NCBI GenBank assembly: GCA_031272345.1
Contig: JAISTZ010000071.1
Span: 1-14,772 of the forward strand
DNA from: Spirochaetaceae bacterium
Lineage (GTDB): Bacteria; Spirochaetota; Spirochaetia; Treponematales; Treponemataceae
Direction of reading: 5' to 3'
DNA length: 14,772 nucleotides
The translations under genes and the position numbers were made by a program. Under the pieces are notes generated by a model, which searched no databases, had not been told where the DNA came from, and was given only the letters and a program-made list of their open reading frames with translations. Shown here in pieces: positions 1-7,171 of this stretch (positions are counted from its first letter, which is position 1; every line of letters starts with the position of its first letter).

Positions 1-1830
1 GACGCCTTCGCTGTGACCGCCACTCCGAACAGCGCCACCCGTGTTTTTAGTCTCGAGCCGACCGCGATGCCGAGCGCCGCATTGGAGAACGTCGTTATTC
101 ACGCTGAAATCAGGGACGAGTACGTGCAGGAATTGTTCCTGCGTTCCTCCCAACCGGCGGGGGAGTCCCTGGGGGGCATCGACAATATCTGTGTGTTCAT
201 CGGCAACAAAACATTTTATTTTCCCCGTGAGGAAATCGCCGCATGGGAGCGTTCTACCCTTGAGGGATTGCCGGTGTATAAAATACCGGCAGGGCCGTAT
301 CGTACTTCCGTCATCAAACCGTGGATAAACTGGTACGGCGATTTTAACCTTGCCCTGAAGGAAATAACGGCCTTTTTTAGCAATCCCTTCGGCTTTTCGC
401 TTTCCTGGTTTTTTATAGTGTTCATACTGGTCATGTTTTGGACAGACCTCTGCGCGGCGTACGGCGCCTTGACAGAGAAGCGCCGGAAAATCCTGGAAAT
501 GGCGCTGCTTGCCCTGATGACGGCGTTTGCTTTTGCCCTGCGTGTCGACGGGCTTACGAGGTTTTCCTCTTGGTTGGACGAACTCTATTCAAGCGCGACA
601 GCGGATCCCTCACTTCCCTTTATGAATACCTTTGGTGACCCCGGAAACCCGCCGCTGTATTTTATCTTGCTCAGGTTTTGGTTCATCCTCTTTGGATGGT
701 CTGAGACATCGGGACGTTTTTTGAGTGTGATTATCGGGCTGTTTGCCATTCTGTCGCTGTACGCCTTCGTCAAAACCCTGTGCGGAAGAAAACACGCCAT
801 GCTGTCGGCATTTCTGCTGACCATAAGTTCAAGCGCTATCGGTTATTCAAATGAGATGCGGGCGTACATTTTACTCATCGCCCTGGCATCACTGTGCGCA
901 CGGCGTTTTATTGTGCTGCTGGGCAATCAAAACACAAAAAACACGGTTCTGTATATTCTTGGGGGCGCGCTCATCGTGAATACGCACTATTTCGGCGTGT
1001 TGTTCATAGCGGCCGATTTCTTGTTCTATTTTATGTATCACAAGCGGCGTACTGCCCTGAAACAGGCACTCTTGTTTCTGTCCGCCAACATCGTAATCGC
1101 CCTTTCCCTCGTGCCCTACTTCGCCGTAACCGCGTTTCAAAAGGCATTAACCAATCCTGATTTTAACTCGTGGATTTTGCATCCTGGCCGGAAAGATATA
1201 TTCGTTGCATGTATGCTGTCCGCCGCCTGCATGGTGTACTATTTTGCGCGAAGGTATGCAAGGAAGCGTCAATTGCTGACGGAGGAAAAGATTCTGCTCT
1301 TTGATTATGCGCTCTTTACGGGATACGCAATTTATATGCTGGCTTTTCTGATTTCATTAAAGCGTCCTATTCTTACCTGGCGTTATCTTGTAATTTGTCT
1401 GCCCCTCATTTTCGCGATTTTGCCGACCCTGGTTGGTATGAATATCCACAATCGGGGAATACTGATAGTAATCAATGTATACTCCCTCATTTTCATGTGC
1501 AACTTTGCCGTTTCCTTCCGTGCCTTCGGGGGCGGCTTGTCCGATGTGTACAAGGAAGCCCAGCACTACATCGAGGCCGACATCAGAGCCCATGAAGCGT
1601 ATGTGCCGTCTGAATGGAACAACCGTCTGCCCTGCTTTTACGGCTTTCAAAATATTCCTCCCTATGAGCCGCATAAGGGGTATACTATGCTGTATATGAA
1701 TCCCCTGCATAAAAATGAAAGGCAGATGGACCTTCAACTGGAGCAATTCGGGCTTGACGCTCGAAATATGCTAAAAATAAAAATCAATCGTGATAAATAT
1801 ATCTACAAGAAATATATTTCACCCGAATAA
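1..1830 (+). CDS. GT39/ArnT-like polytopic membrane glycosyltransferase (5' end outside window)
   Basis: Likely transfers a sugar from a lipid-linked donor on the outer face of the cytoplasmic membrane, as PMT_2/ArnT-type enzymes do. The frame is open to base 1; a GTG at 13 gives 605 residues but is not convincing as the true start, so I treat the gene as 5'-partial. Numbering from that GTG, residues 1-125 form a soluble segment, a hydrophobic helix lies near 130-145, and many membrane helices follow from 160. The first large loop has the Asp-Glu pair (D189-E190 in SWLDELY) expected of the GT39 catalytic site, then GNPPLYF (211-217) and SNEMRAY (279-285), both typical of PMT_2 proteins. The C-terminus is hydrophilic. 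Base composition is less GC-rich than dinG downstream, so it may be part of an acquired surface-polysaccharide locus. The family call is firm; the substrate cannot be told. Confidence 0.75.
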   Translation, partial: DAFAVTATPNSATRVFSLEPTAMPSAALENVVIHAEIRDEYVQELFLRSSQPAGESLGGIDNICVFIGNKTFYFPREEIAAWERSTLEGLPVYKIPAGPYRTSVIKPWINWYGDFNLALKEITAFFSNPFGFSLSWFFIVFILVMFWTDLCAAYGALTEKRRKILEMALLALMTAFAFALRVDGLTRFSSWLDELYSSATADPSLPFMNTFGDPGNPPLYFILLRFWFILFGWSETSGRFLSVIIGLFAILSLYAFVKTLCGRKHAMLSAFLLTISSSAIGYSNEMRAYILLIALASLCARRFIVLLGNQNTKNTVLYILGGALIVNTHYFGVLFIAADFLFYFMYHKRRTALKQALLFLSANIVIALSLVPYFAVTAFQKALTNPDFNSWILHPGRKDIFVACMLSAACMVYYFARRYARKRQLLTEEKILLFDYALFTGYAIYMLAFLISLKRPILTWRYLVICLPLIFAILPTLVGMNIHNRGILIVINVYSLIFMCNFAVSFRAFGGGLSDVYKEAQHYIEADIRAHEAYVPSEWNNRLPCFYGFQNIPPYEPHKGYTMLYMNPLHKNERQMDLQLEQFGLDARNMLKIKINRDKYIYKKYISPE

Positions 1831-1909
1831 GCATCATAGTTGTGCGAAAAAAGAGGCGAAATTTCGACAAAATTCCAAAAAAACCTAAAATATCGCCCCG
1901 GCAATCCCC

Positions 1910-1939
1910 TTGACAGGTTTGCCGCTCTTCTGATAGAAT
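1910..1939 (+). promoter_or_regulatory. Sigma-70 type promoter for tRNA-Glu (and probably dinG)
   Basis: A perfect TTGACA lies at 1910-1915 and TAGAAT at 1934-1939, with an 18-bp spacer. TG at 1931-1932 makes this an extended -10. The predicted start is near 1946, a few bases before the tRNA. No separate promoter is obvious before dinG 22 bp beyond the tRNA, so read-through is likely. Confidence 0.75.
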
Positions 1940-1949
1940 CATCCTGCTT

Positions 1950-2021
1950 GTCTCCTTCGTCTAGTGGTTAGGACATCGGGTTTTCATCCCGACAACGGGG
2001 GTTCAATTCCCCCAGGAGATG
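1950..2021 (+). tRNA. tRNA-Glu (anticodon UUC)
   Basis: The cloverleaf can be folded by eye. The 7-bp acceptor stem (1950-1956 with 2014-2020) starts with a G-U pair. The D arm contains CTAGTGGTTAGGA. The anticodon stem TCGGG/CCCGA encloses the loop TTTTCAT with anticodon TTC. The T arm is GGGGG-TTCAATT-CCCCC, and the discriminator is G2021. CCA is not encoded. The G73 discriminator and TTCGTCTAGTGG start are typical of bacterial tRNA-Glu. Confidence 0.95.
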
Positions 2022-2043
2022 GATTTCCTTCAAGTGTGGCGGT

Positions 2044-4146
2044 ATGAAGATCGACAGCATCGCCGTAGGGGACTATCTCTCAAAAAACGGAGCCTTCGCA
2101 CAACGGCAGGGCCGCTTCGAGGAGCGGCAAAGCCAGATGGACCTGGCAGTCTGCGTGGCCGACGCCTTTAACGACGACGGAATCGGTGTGTTCGAGGCGG
2201 GCACCGGGGTGGGGAAGTCCTTCGCCTACCTGGTTCCCGCCCTGCTCTGGCAGGCCAAAAACGACGAGCGGGTGGTTATCTCCACGGGCACAATCAACTT
2301 GCAGCAGCAGTTGATGCAAAAGGACATCCCCGAGGCCATGGACATCGCGGACAGGCGGACCAAGGCCGTGCTGGTAAAGGGCAGGCAGCAATACCTCTGC
2401 CTCCGCCGCCTCCGCTCCGCCCTGGACGAGGGGGACCTCTTTACGGAGGACGCCGCCGACCTGGGGGCGATCGCGTCCTGGGCGGAGACGACACGGGACG
2501 GGAGCCGGTCGGACGCGCCCTTCATGCCGCCCCAGTCCCTGTGGTCCAGAATCAACTCGGAATCCGACGGCTGCATGGGCCCCCGGTGCCCCTTCCACGA
2601 CCAATGTTTCGTTGCGGCGGCCAGGGAGGCCGCCCAGGACGCGGGCATCCTCGTGGTGAACCATCACCTGCTCTTTGCGGACGTGGAAACCCGCCTGCGG
2701 AACGCCGGACTCGGGGACGCGGCGGTGCTCCCCCCCTACGGGCGGCTCATCCTCGACGAGGCCCACGCCGTTGAGGAGGCCGCCACGAGCTTTTTTTCCT
2801 CCGAATTGACCAGATTCAGGCTCCTCAAACAACTGAACCGGCTGAGCTTTGCCCGGGGGACCCAGCGGGCGGGGGCCCTCCACAGGCTGGAGCATTTTCT
2901 GCCGGGGAGCGAGCCCCTGGGGGACATCCTCCCTGCCCTCGGCAGCCTCCGGGACGCCCTGGGCGTCCTTGACGCGGCCGGCCTCGACGCGCTGGGGGTC
3001 TCCCACACCCAGAGGCTCACCCCGGAGCGGCAGATTCAGTTCGAGGGGGTGTTTTCGGGCCTCGGGCGGGTCAACTCGGCCCTGGGGGAGGCGGCGTCAG
3101 CCCTTGGGGGACTCCTCGCCGGCCTGGGGGAGGGCGAATCCGGGGACATTCCGGGGCTCTTTGAGGCCCGAATCATCCTCCGCCGTCTCTCGGAGGCCCA
3201 GTCCTTCTGCAAGGACTTCCTCGGCTGGGAAAAGCGCGGGGACTCGGTCTTCTGGATAGAAAAAAACCGCCTCACCGGGCGCGCCGGCGGGGAGGAGTGG
3301 TTCCCCCGGTTCGTGGAGACTCCCCTGGAAATCGCCGGGCGGATGAACGAGGGGGTCTTCACCCCCGTAAAGACGGTGATCTGCACCTCCGCCACCCTCA
3401 AGACCGGGGGGTCCTTCGCCTACTGGATGGGCCGGGTGGGCCTTGACCGGGCGGACAAGGGGCGGGTGACCGCGGCGGAATTCCCGTCACCCTTTCCCTA
3501 TGCGGCCAACGTGCTCCTCGCCGTACCCGCGGACTCCCCCTCCCCCCAGGAAGAGGGCTTCCAGGACTACATCGACCGGACGATTCCCGCCCTCATCGAG
3601 GCCGCTTCGGGCCGCACCCTGGCGCTCTTCACGTCCTACGACCAGCTCAGGCGGTCCTGGGAAAGCGCGTCCCTCAGGCTGGGTTCACGGTTCACCCTCC
3701 TCAAGCAGGGTGACGACGACCGTTCCCGTCTCCTGGAGCGCTTCAAGGGCGACCTGGGGAGTGTGCTCTTTGCCACGGACTCCTTCTGGACCGGGGTGGA
3801 CGTGCCCGGGGAATCCCTCTCCCAGGTGATCATCGTCAAGCTGCCCTTCAATGTGCCCACCGACCCGGTGACTCAGGCCCGGTGCGAGGCGATTGAACAC
3901 CGGGGCGGGTCCCCCTTCATGGAGCTCAGTGTGCCCGACGCGGTGATTAAATTCCGCCAGGGCTTCGGCAGGCTCCTCAGGCACTCCCAGGACCGGGGGG
4001 TCATCGCGGTGCTGGACAGGCGGATTATCCAGAAATTCTACGGCAGATTTTTCCTGGAGGCCGTGCCCGGCACCAAACGCTTCACGGGCCCCACGGACGC
4101 CATGATTCAGGCGGCGGCGCGGTTCATCAATACCTGCCCGCGCTAA
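2044..4146 (+). CDS. dinG: DinG/XPD-like ATP-dependent Fe-S DNA helicase
   Basis: SF2 helicase that unwinds DNA 5'-3' and acts in repair and on R-loops or damaged forks (family knowledge). At 700 aa it is close to typical DinG length. Visible motifs: Q-motif-like RQSQMD (28-33), Walker A AGTGVGKS (52-59), four cysteines placed as the 4Fe-4S ligands (C119, C177, C182, C188), DEAH box (238-241) after VVNHHLLFADV, motif III-like CTSATL, and the C-terminal QGFGRLLR motif VI followed by GVIAVLDRR. ATG 2044 starts 22 bp after the tRNA-Glu gene; the upstream ribosome site is weak. The last residues (AARFINTCPR) look replaced: a second copy of this 3' end, reading AARFINRD and then stop, lies at 5432-5479 next to birA. 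Confidence 0.9.
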   Translation: MKIDSIAVGDYLSKNGAFAQRQGRFEERQSQMDLAVCVADAFNDDGIGVFEAGTGVGKSFAYLVPALLWQAKNDERVVISTGTINLQQQLMQKDIPEAMDIADRRTKAVLVKGRQQYLCLRRLRSALDEGDLFTEDAADLGAIASWAETTRDGSRSDAPFMPPQSLWSRINSESDGCMGPRCPFHDQCFVAAAREAAQDAGILVVNHHLLFADVETRLRNAGLGDAAVLPPYGRLILDEAHAVEEAATSFFSSELTRFRLLKQLNRLSFARGTQRAGALHRLEHFLPGSEPLGDILPALGSLRDALGVLDAAGLDALGVSHTQRLTPERQIQFEGVFSGLGRVNSALGEAASALGGLLAGLGEGESGDIPGLFEARIILRRLSEAQSFCKDFLGWEKRGDSVFWIEKNRLTGRAGGEEWFPRFVETPLEIAGRMNEGVFTPVKTVICTSATLKTGGSFAYWMGRVGLDRADKGRVTAAEFPSPFPYAANVLLAVPADSPSPQEEGFQDYIDRTIPALIEAASGRTLALFTSYDQLRRSWESASLRLGSRFTLLKQGDDDRSRLLERFKGDLGSVLFATDSFWTGVDVPGESLSQVIIVKLPFNVPTDPVTQARCEAIEHRGGSPFMELSVPDAVIKFRQGFGRLLRHSQDRGVIAVLDRRIIQKFYGRFFLEAVPGTKRFTGPTDAMIQAAARFINTCPR
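4113..4130 (+). repeat. dinG 3'-end direct repeat, copy A
   Basis: These 18 bases, inside the dinG codons for AARFIN, recur identically at 5452-5469 in the same codon phase. The vapBC/IS patch lies between the copies. After the shared bases the copies diverge (TACCTG here, CCGGGA there). Confidence 0.8.
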
Positions 4147-4285
4147 ATCAAGCCCGGGAATCAGCTCAGGCAGGGGCGGTGCGCTTGCTGCGCCTTCAAG
4201 GACAGCCTTTAAGCGCGTCTCTCGCGGGGGGCCGGCCCGGCGTTTCAGGCGCGCTGCCCCTGCCGTCCCGTGATTGACCATTGCC
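4147..4285. other. Gap between convergent dinG and vapC with a long inverted repeat at 4169-4264
   Basis: No gene is seen. Bases 4169-4184 pair with 4249-4264 over 16 continuous positions: 14 Watson-Crick and two G-U as RNA (4178 with 4255, 4180 with 4253). The 64-base interior has a second hairpin, GCGC.TT.AAGG-ACAG-CCTT.AA.GCGC (4190-4216), and the palindrome GGGCCGGCCC. No T-run follows the outer stem, so it is not a classical intrinsic terminator, though it may end transcription of dinG. It could also be a dispersed REP-like or MITE-like element or a structured RNA. Confidence 0.55.
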
Positions 4286-4681
4286 TTATTTTACCGCCTG
4301 CAAACCCAAATATTGCTCCATGAAATCAAAATCCTGGTCTTTGTGGAGGATGGGATACCCATATTTTATACAAAATGTGCCGATTATCACGTCAACGGTT
4401 TTGCGGATGGTGATGCCGCGTCGACGCAAAAAGCGGTAATTTTCCGCCGCTTGAGCAGACAGTTTTTTGCCAACCAGAGTATGGTACTTTAAACCGAAAA
4501 GGAAATCTTTCGTTGCCTTGTACTTTGCATCGTCCCGAATACCCTGCAAAACCTCGGTGATAATCAAATCGCCCACCAAAACACTGCCGCCTCGAAAAAG
4601 GGCATCGGTGAGTGTCTTTGTTTTTTTCGAGACGACGTTGTTGAAATAGTCAATCCACACGGAAGCGTCGGCGACTATCAT
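4286..4681 (-). CDS. vapC: VapC-type PIN-domain toxin ribonuclease
   Basis: 131-aa PIN-domain protein, the usual VapC size. The family cleaves RNA (often tRNA or rRNA) with a Mg2+-dependent acidic site and is held inactive by VapB. Acidic residues sit where expected: D5 in VADASVWIDYF, E43 in TEVLQG, D97 in TVDVIIGT, and D115/D117 near the C-terminus (HKDQDFD). The protein appears complete and potentially active. Its ATG overlaps the vapB stop as ATGA (4678-4681), giving translational coupling. It lies inside the patch that separates dinG from birA and is convergent with dinG. Confidence 0.88.
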   Translation of the reverse strand: MIVADASVWIDYFNNVVSKKTKTLTDALFRGGSVLVGDLIITEVLQGIRDDAKYKATKDFLFGLKYHTLVGKKLSAQAAENYRFLRRRGITIRKTVDVIIGTFCIKYGYPILHKDQDFDFMEQYLGLQAVK

Positions 4682-4872
4682 TGGGTGGCCGCCATAATTT
4701 CAGGCGGCTCATCTGGAAGCCAGTCGTCCTTCTCAAGCTTCTCCCATTTTTCATGCAGCAGTAAAATATTAAGATACTGCTTGATCGCAATATTGGCAAT
4801 TTCGTCAGGCGTAAGCCCCGAAAGCCGCTGAGTTTCTTTTACCAGCCCGTCGTCAACCGCAACTTGTGTCAT
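4678..4872 (-). CDS. vapB: VapB-type antitoxin
   Basis: 64-aa small antitoxin. The N-terminus MTQVAVDDGLVKETQ followed by LTPDEIANIAIKQYL resembles the ribbon-helix-helix/DUF2191-type VapB DNA-binding part. The acidic, tryptophan-containing tail (EKWEKLEKDDWLPDEPPE) would be the toxin-binding segment. I chose the ATG at 4872 because CGGAGG lies 5 bp upstream and a TATAAT box lies just beyond; a longer open frame reaching 5145 runs through the promoter and IS ends and is not credible. It is a paralogue of the antitoxin at 11886-12113, which starts MTQIAVDDRL. Confidence 0.85.
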   Translation of the reverse strand: MTQVAVDDGLVKETQRLSGLTPDEIANIAIKQYLNILLLHEKWEKLEKDDWLPDEPPEIMAATQ

Positions 4873-4877
4873 GTTTG

Positions 4878-4920
4878 CCTCCGTTTGTTCATTATAGCAT
4901 AAAGAAAGCCCCCGCCGCAA
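4878..4920 (-). promoter_or_regulatory. vapBC promoter and ribosome binding site
   Basis: On the minus strand, a TTGCGG -35-like box (4915-4920), an 18-bp spacer and a perfect TATAAT (4891-4896) precede the CGGAGG ribosome site (4878-4883). VapB-VapC complexes usually repress their own promoter. I see no clear operator palindrome here. Confidence 0.6.
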
Positions 4921-4935
4921 GGCAGCGCATGGCCT

Positions 4936-4986
4936 CACGTTAAATCTGACCGAAGGGGAGGGCGAATCCCACGTAAAAATCTGACC
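4936..4986. repeat. Tandem IS-end repeats (CACGT...AATCTGACC)
   Basis: Two near-identical direct copies of a 16-17 bp motif, CACGT followed by two A-rich bases and AAATCTGACC, lie at 4936-4951 and 4970-4986. They sit just upstream of the transposase start. Their position suggests the terminal and subterminal transposase-binding sites at the left end of an insertion sequence. I did not find a matching right end. Confidence 0.5.
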
Positions 4987-5032
4987 ATAGCCAACCAAAT
5001 CAATCTCCAGGACCATGGGTTCTGGAGGCGAC

Positions 5033-5263
5033 ATGAGGCTGACTATGCAGGAAAAACGATCCCTGACGGACGTGACGGGGCCGCGGTACCGCACAGCGCG
5101 GAAGGCGGAGAAGACTGTCATATTGAACGAGTTTTGCAAAAGCACCGGCTACAACCGGAAGTACGCAATCGGGCTTTTGAAACACGCCGGGAAGACCCAG
5201 ACGCGGCGGCTGGGCGGCAAGACCGTCAAGGTCAAAATGACGGCCAGGACGGGCAGGAAGCGC
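5033..5263 (+). pseudogene. Transposase N-terminal fragment (integrase-catalytic-region IS)
   Basis: The first 77 codons of a transposase. The start ATG 5033 has GGAGG a few bases upstream. The sequence MRLTMQEKRSLTDVTG, then KTVILNEFCKSTGYNRKYAI, resembles the N-terminal helix-turn-helix of IS transposases with an rve/DDE integrase core (recognised by pattern). The reading frame stays open to 5383, but after about residue 77 (GRKR, near 5263) the sequence is that of a different gene in another phase. The DDE domain is missing, so no active transposase is made. The element was cut and joined to the XRE remnant that follows. Confidence 0.6.
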
Positions 5264-5264
5264 C

Positions 5265-5426
5265 AAACAGTTCCCCTCGGCAGATACGATAGAGCGTCTT
5301 GCGGCAGCCTTGCAGGTGGATACCCCGGATTTATTTGCCACAACGCCTTTAAAAAAGGATTGGCAGGACGCCCTCTTGTCTGAGTTGATTTCTTTTATCG
5401 AACATAAGCTCAAAACAAAGCAATAA
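5265..5426 (+). pseudogene. 3' remnant of an XRE-family (HTH) regulator
   Basis: Fifty-three codons in the frame of 5265, ending at TAA 5424-5426. They read KQFPSADTIERLAAAL, QVDTPDLFATTPLKK and ALLSELISFIEHKLKTKQ. The motif PSADTIERLAAALQVDTPDLF is the classic last part of an HTH_3 domain. The recognition helices and start are gone, replaced by the transposase fragment. It differs from the complete XRE gene at 10816. Confidence 0.65.
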
Positions 5427-5431
5427 CACGG

Positions 5432-5479
5432 CGGTCCATGCCCATACGCCTGGCGGCGCGGTTCATCAACCGGGATTGA
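5432..5479 (+). repeat. dinG 3'-end, copy B (stranded gene tail)
   Basis: Codons read RSMPIRLAARFINRD and then TGA (5477-5479). Bases 5452-5469 are identical to 4113-4130 inside dinG, in the same phase; upstream similarity is weaker (SMPIRL against AMIQA). The stop lies 14 bp inside the birA 3' end. The simplest reading is that dinG once ended here, overlapping convergent birA, before the vapBC/IS patch was inserted. Confidence 0.65.
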
Positions 5480-6518
5480 TCCGCACCTCCCCGGAGGAGA
5501 GCCGGAGGGTCTCGCCGCTTTGGGTGCGGACGACCAGGCGGGCGTTGCCGTCTATGTCCAGGGCCGCGGCGGTGTAGAAGGGGGTGTTTCCTCCCAGGGA
5601 ATGTACCTCGACCTCCTTCCCCAGGATGATCGACCGGGCCTTGTATTCCTCAAGCACGGAGGCCGGGTCCTCCCCCTCGAACACCCGCAGCAGGTTGAAG
5701 GCCAGCTCCCCGGCCAGGCGGTTCCTGGGGGGGACGGCGGGGGGGAATTCCGCGGTGACCGCCCCGGCGATGGGGCGGAGCTCCGGGGGAAAGCCCCCCG
5801 GGGGTTCCCGCACATTGATGCCGATCCCCGTGACGAGGGCCTCGATGCCGCCGGATTCAAGGCTCGACACCCCCTCGGTAAGGATGCCGCAGATTTTTTT
5901 GCCCTGGAAGAAGATGTCGTTCACCCACTTGATGCCGCAGTCTATCCCGTAGAGGGAGCTGAGGGTCCTGCACACGGCGACAGCCGCGGAGGTGGTGTGC
6001 CGGGCCGGGTCCGTAACCGGGGACGAGGGGCAGAACACCAGGGTAAAGTACAGCCCGCACCCCGGGGGGGACGAGAAGGAGCGGCCCATCCTGCCCCTGC
6101 CGGCGCTCTGGGTGTCCGCCGCGAAGAAGGAGCGGTGGAGCCGCCTCCCCGCGCCGGTGAGCATCCCCTGGGGGTCCCTGAGGGCCCCGGCCTCGGCAAG
6201 GAGGCGGCGGGCGTGGGAATTGGTGGAGTCGATCTCCCGGAACACCGTGAAGGACGCCTCCGGGCCGGACATGGCCGTGTAGGCGGCGGTGACCCCCTCC
6301 AGGGTGAGGAGGTCCGACGCGGGATCCAGGCCATAGCCCTTGGGCACGGAAAACACCGGGTACCCCTCGGCTTTGAGGGCCCTCGCGGCCTTCCAGATCG
6401 CCGTGCGGGAGACCCCGCAGAGGGACGCGAGTCCCTCCCCGGAGAGGACGGCCCCCCCGGCTTTTTGCAGCTCCGAGAGGAGGCGGCCCCTGGTGTCCCA
6501 GGAAGGGTTGCCGGTCAT
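5466..6518 (-). CDS. birA: Biotin--[acetyl-CoA-carboxylase] ligase / biotin repressor
   Basis: 350-aa bifunctional BirA. It makes biotinyl-AMP and attaches biotin to carrier lysines of biotin-dependent enzymes; the HTH suggests it also represses biotin genes. An N-terminal winged-helix segment includes ASLCGVSRTAIWKAARALKAEGY (31-53), and the linker VPKGYGL is typical. The catalytic domain has DSTNSHARRL (97-106), the ATP/biotin loop AGRGRMGRSF (139-148), KWVNDIFFQGKKICGILTE (197-215; the usual KWPND has Val for Pro) and GIGINV (231-236). A C-terminal SH3-like part follows. ATG 6518 overlaps the stop of the PII-like gene as ATGA. Its 3' end overlaps the dinG tail copy B. Confidence 0.93.
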   Translation of the reverse strand: MTGNPSWDTRGRLLSELQKAGGAVLSGEGLASLCGVSRTAIWKAARALKAEGYPVFSVPKGYGLDPASDLLTLEGVTAAYTAMSGPEASFTVFREIDSTNSHARRLLAEAGALRDPQGMLTGAGRRLHRSFFAADTQSAGRGRMGRSFSSPPGCGLYFTLVFCPSSPVTDPARHTTSAAVAVCRTLSSLYGIDCGIKWVNDIFFQGKKICGILTEGVSSLESGGIEALVTGIGINVREPPGGFPPELRPIAGAVTAEFPPAVPPRNRLAGELAFNLLRVFEGEDPASVLEEYKARSIILGKEVEVHSLGGNTPFYTAAALDIDGNARLVVRTQSGETLRLSSGEVRINPG

Positions 6519-7171
6519 GGGCCCTTGTGCTTTCCAAGGACCGTGAAGTCGTTCACGTCCATGGTGAAGGCGATTCCGATCCCCGGCTCGGAGAGGCACC
6601 GGAGCCCCCGAATCGCGTCGAGCACGGAGGCGGCCTTGTCCCTGGGGGTGAGCACCATGAGCATCTCCTTTTCCGGCACGATCGTAATGCCGAAGAACTT
6701 GGCGTCCTCCTCCTTGCCCGTGCCGTGGGCGTAGACAATCGTGCCCCCCCCGGCCCCGGCCTTCCGGGCGGCCGCCATCACGTCGTCCGCGTAGCCCTTG
6801 TTCACGATCACCGTGAGCATCTCGTAGGGTGTTTTTCCCGCCATAGTATCGTCCCTTTCGGAAACATCGAGTTTTCCGTTCCGTATGAATTTGTATACAT
6901 CGGCTTCATAGAGAACGCCGAAGTCCTCCTGTTCGTCCTTCGTGTGGGCCACCAGGGCGTCCTTGATCGCCCGGCGCTGGGTTTCGTCAACAATGATGTA
7001 GACCGCCTCGAACCGCAGGTCCCCCAGGCCGAGGGCGTTGAGCAGGGCGTATTTTGAATAGCCCCTGGCCATAATCACCGTGCCGCCCCCTGCGCCGGCT
7101 TTTTTTGCCGCCTGCATGAGGCTGTCCCCCCTGTCGTGGGGCACGATGGCTGTCAATAATGTGGGAATCAC
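6515..7171 (-). CDS. Tandem double-domain PII-like (GlnB-fold) protein
   Basis: 218 aa made of two PII-like halves. The first (about 5-100) has AAKKAGAGGGTVIMARG (21-37); the second (about 116-212) has AARKAGAGGGTIVYAHG (134-150), followed by ITIVPEKEMLMVLTPRDKA (162-180). Both copies keep the GxGGGT turn of GlnB-type proteins. The regions after it are divergent, and the usual uridylylated T-loop tyrosine context is absent, so this is not a canonical GlnB/GlnK. Related single-domain PII-like proteins often sit beside, and regulate, membrane transporters, and here the neighbour is a DUF1538 transporter. Both junctions (start 7168-7171, stop 6515-6518) are ATGA overlaps. The ligand is unknown. 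Confidence 0.85.
   Translation of the reverse strand: MIPTLLTAIVPHDRGDSLMQAAKKAGAGGGTVIMARGYSKYALLNALGLGDLRFEAVYIIVDETQRRAIKDALVAHTKDEQEDFGVLYEADVYKFIRNGKLDVSERDDTMAGKTPYEMLTVIVNKGYADDVMAAARKAGAGGGTIVYAHGTGKEEDAKFFGITIVPEKEMLMVLTPRDKAASVLDAIRGLRCLSEPGIGIAFTMDVNDFTVLGKHKGP

Noticed and set aside
1842..1900. Terminator after the first gene (CGAAATTTCG palindrome, A-runs)
   Set aside because: The stem is short and AT-rich, without a GC core followed by a T-run; not convincing.
2080..3006. 308-codon minus-strand frame inside dinG
   Set aside because: Antisense shadow; dinG has all helicase motifs in order.
4873..5145. N-terminal extension of vapB in the same open frame
   Set aside because: It would translate through the TATAAT box and IS-end repeats; the internal ATG 4872 has a good ribosome site and matches the paralogue's start.
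5520..6734. Long open frame of 404 codons on the plus strand opposite birA and the PII-like gene
   Set aside because: Gly/Pro/Arg-rich shadow of GC-rich coding sequence; the minus strand encodes clear BirA and PII motifs.
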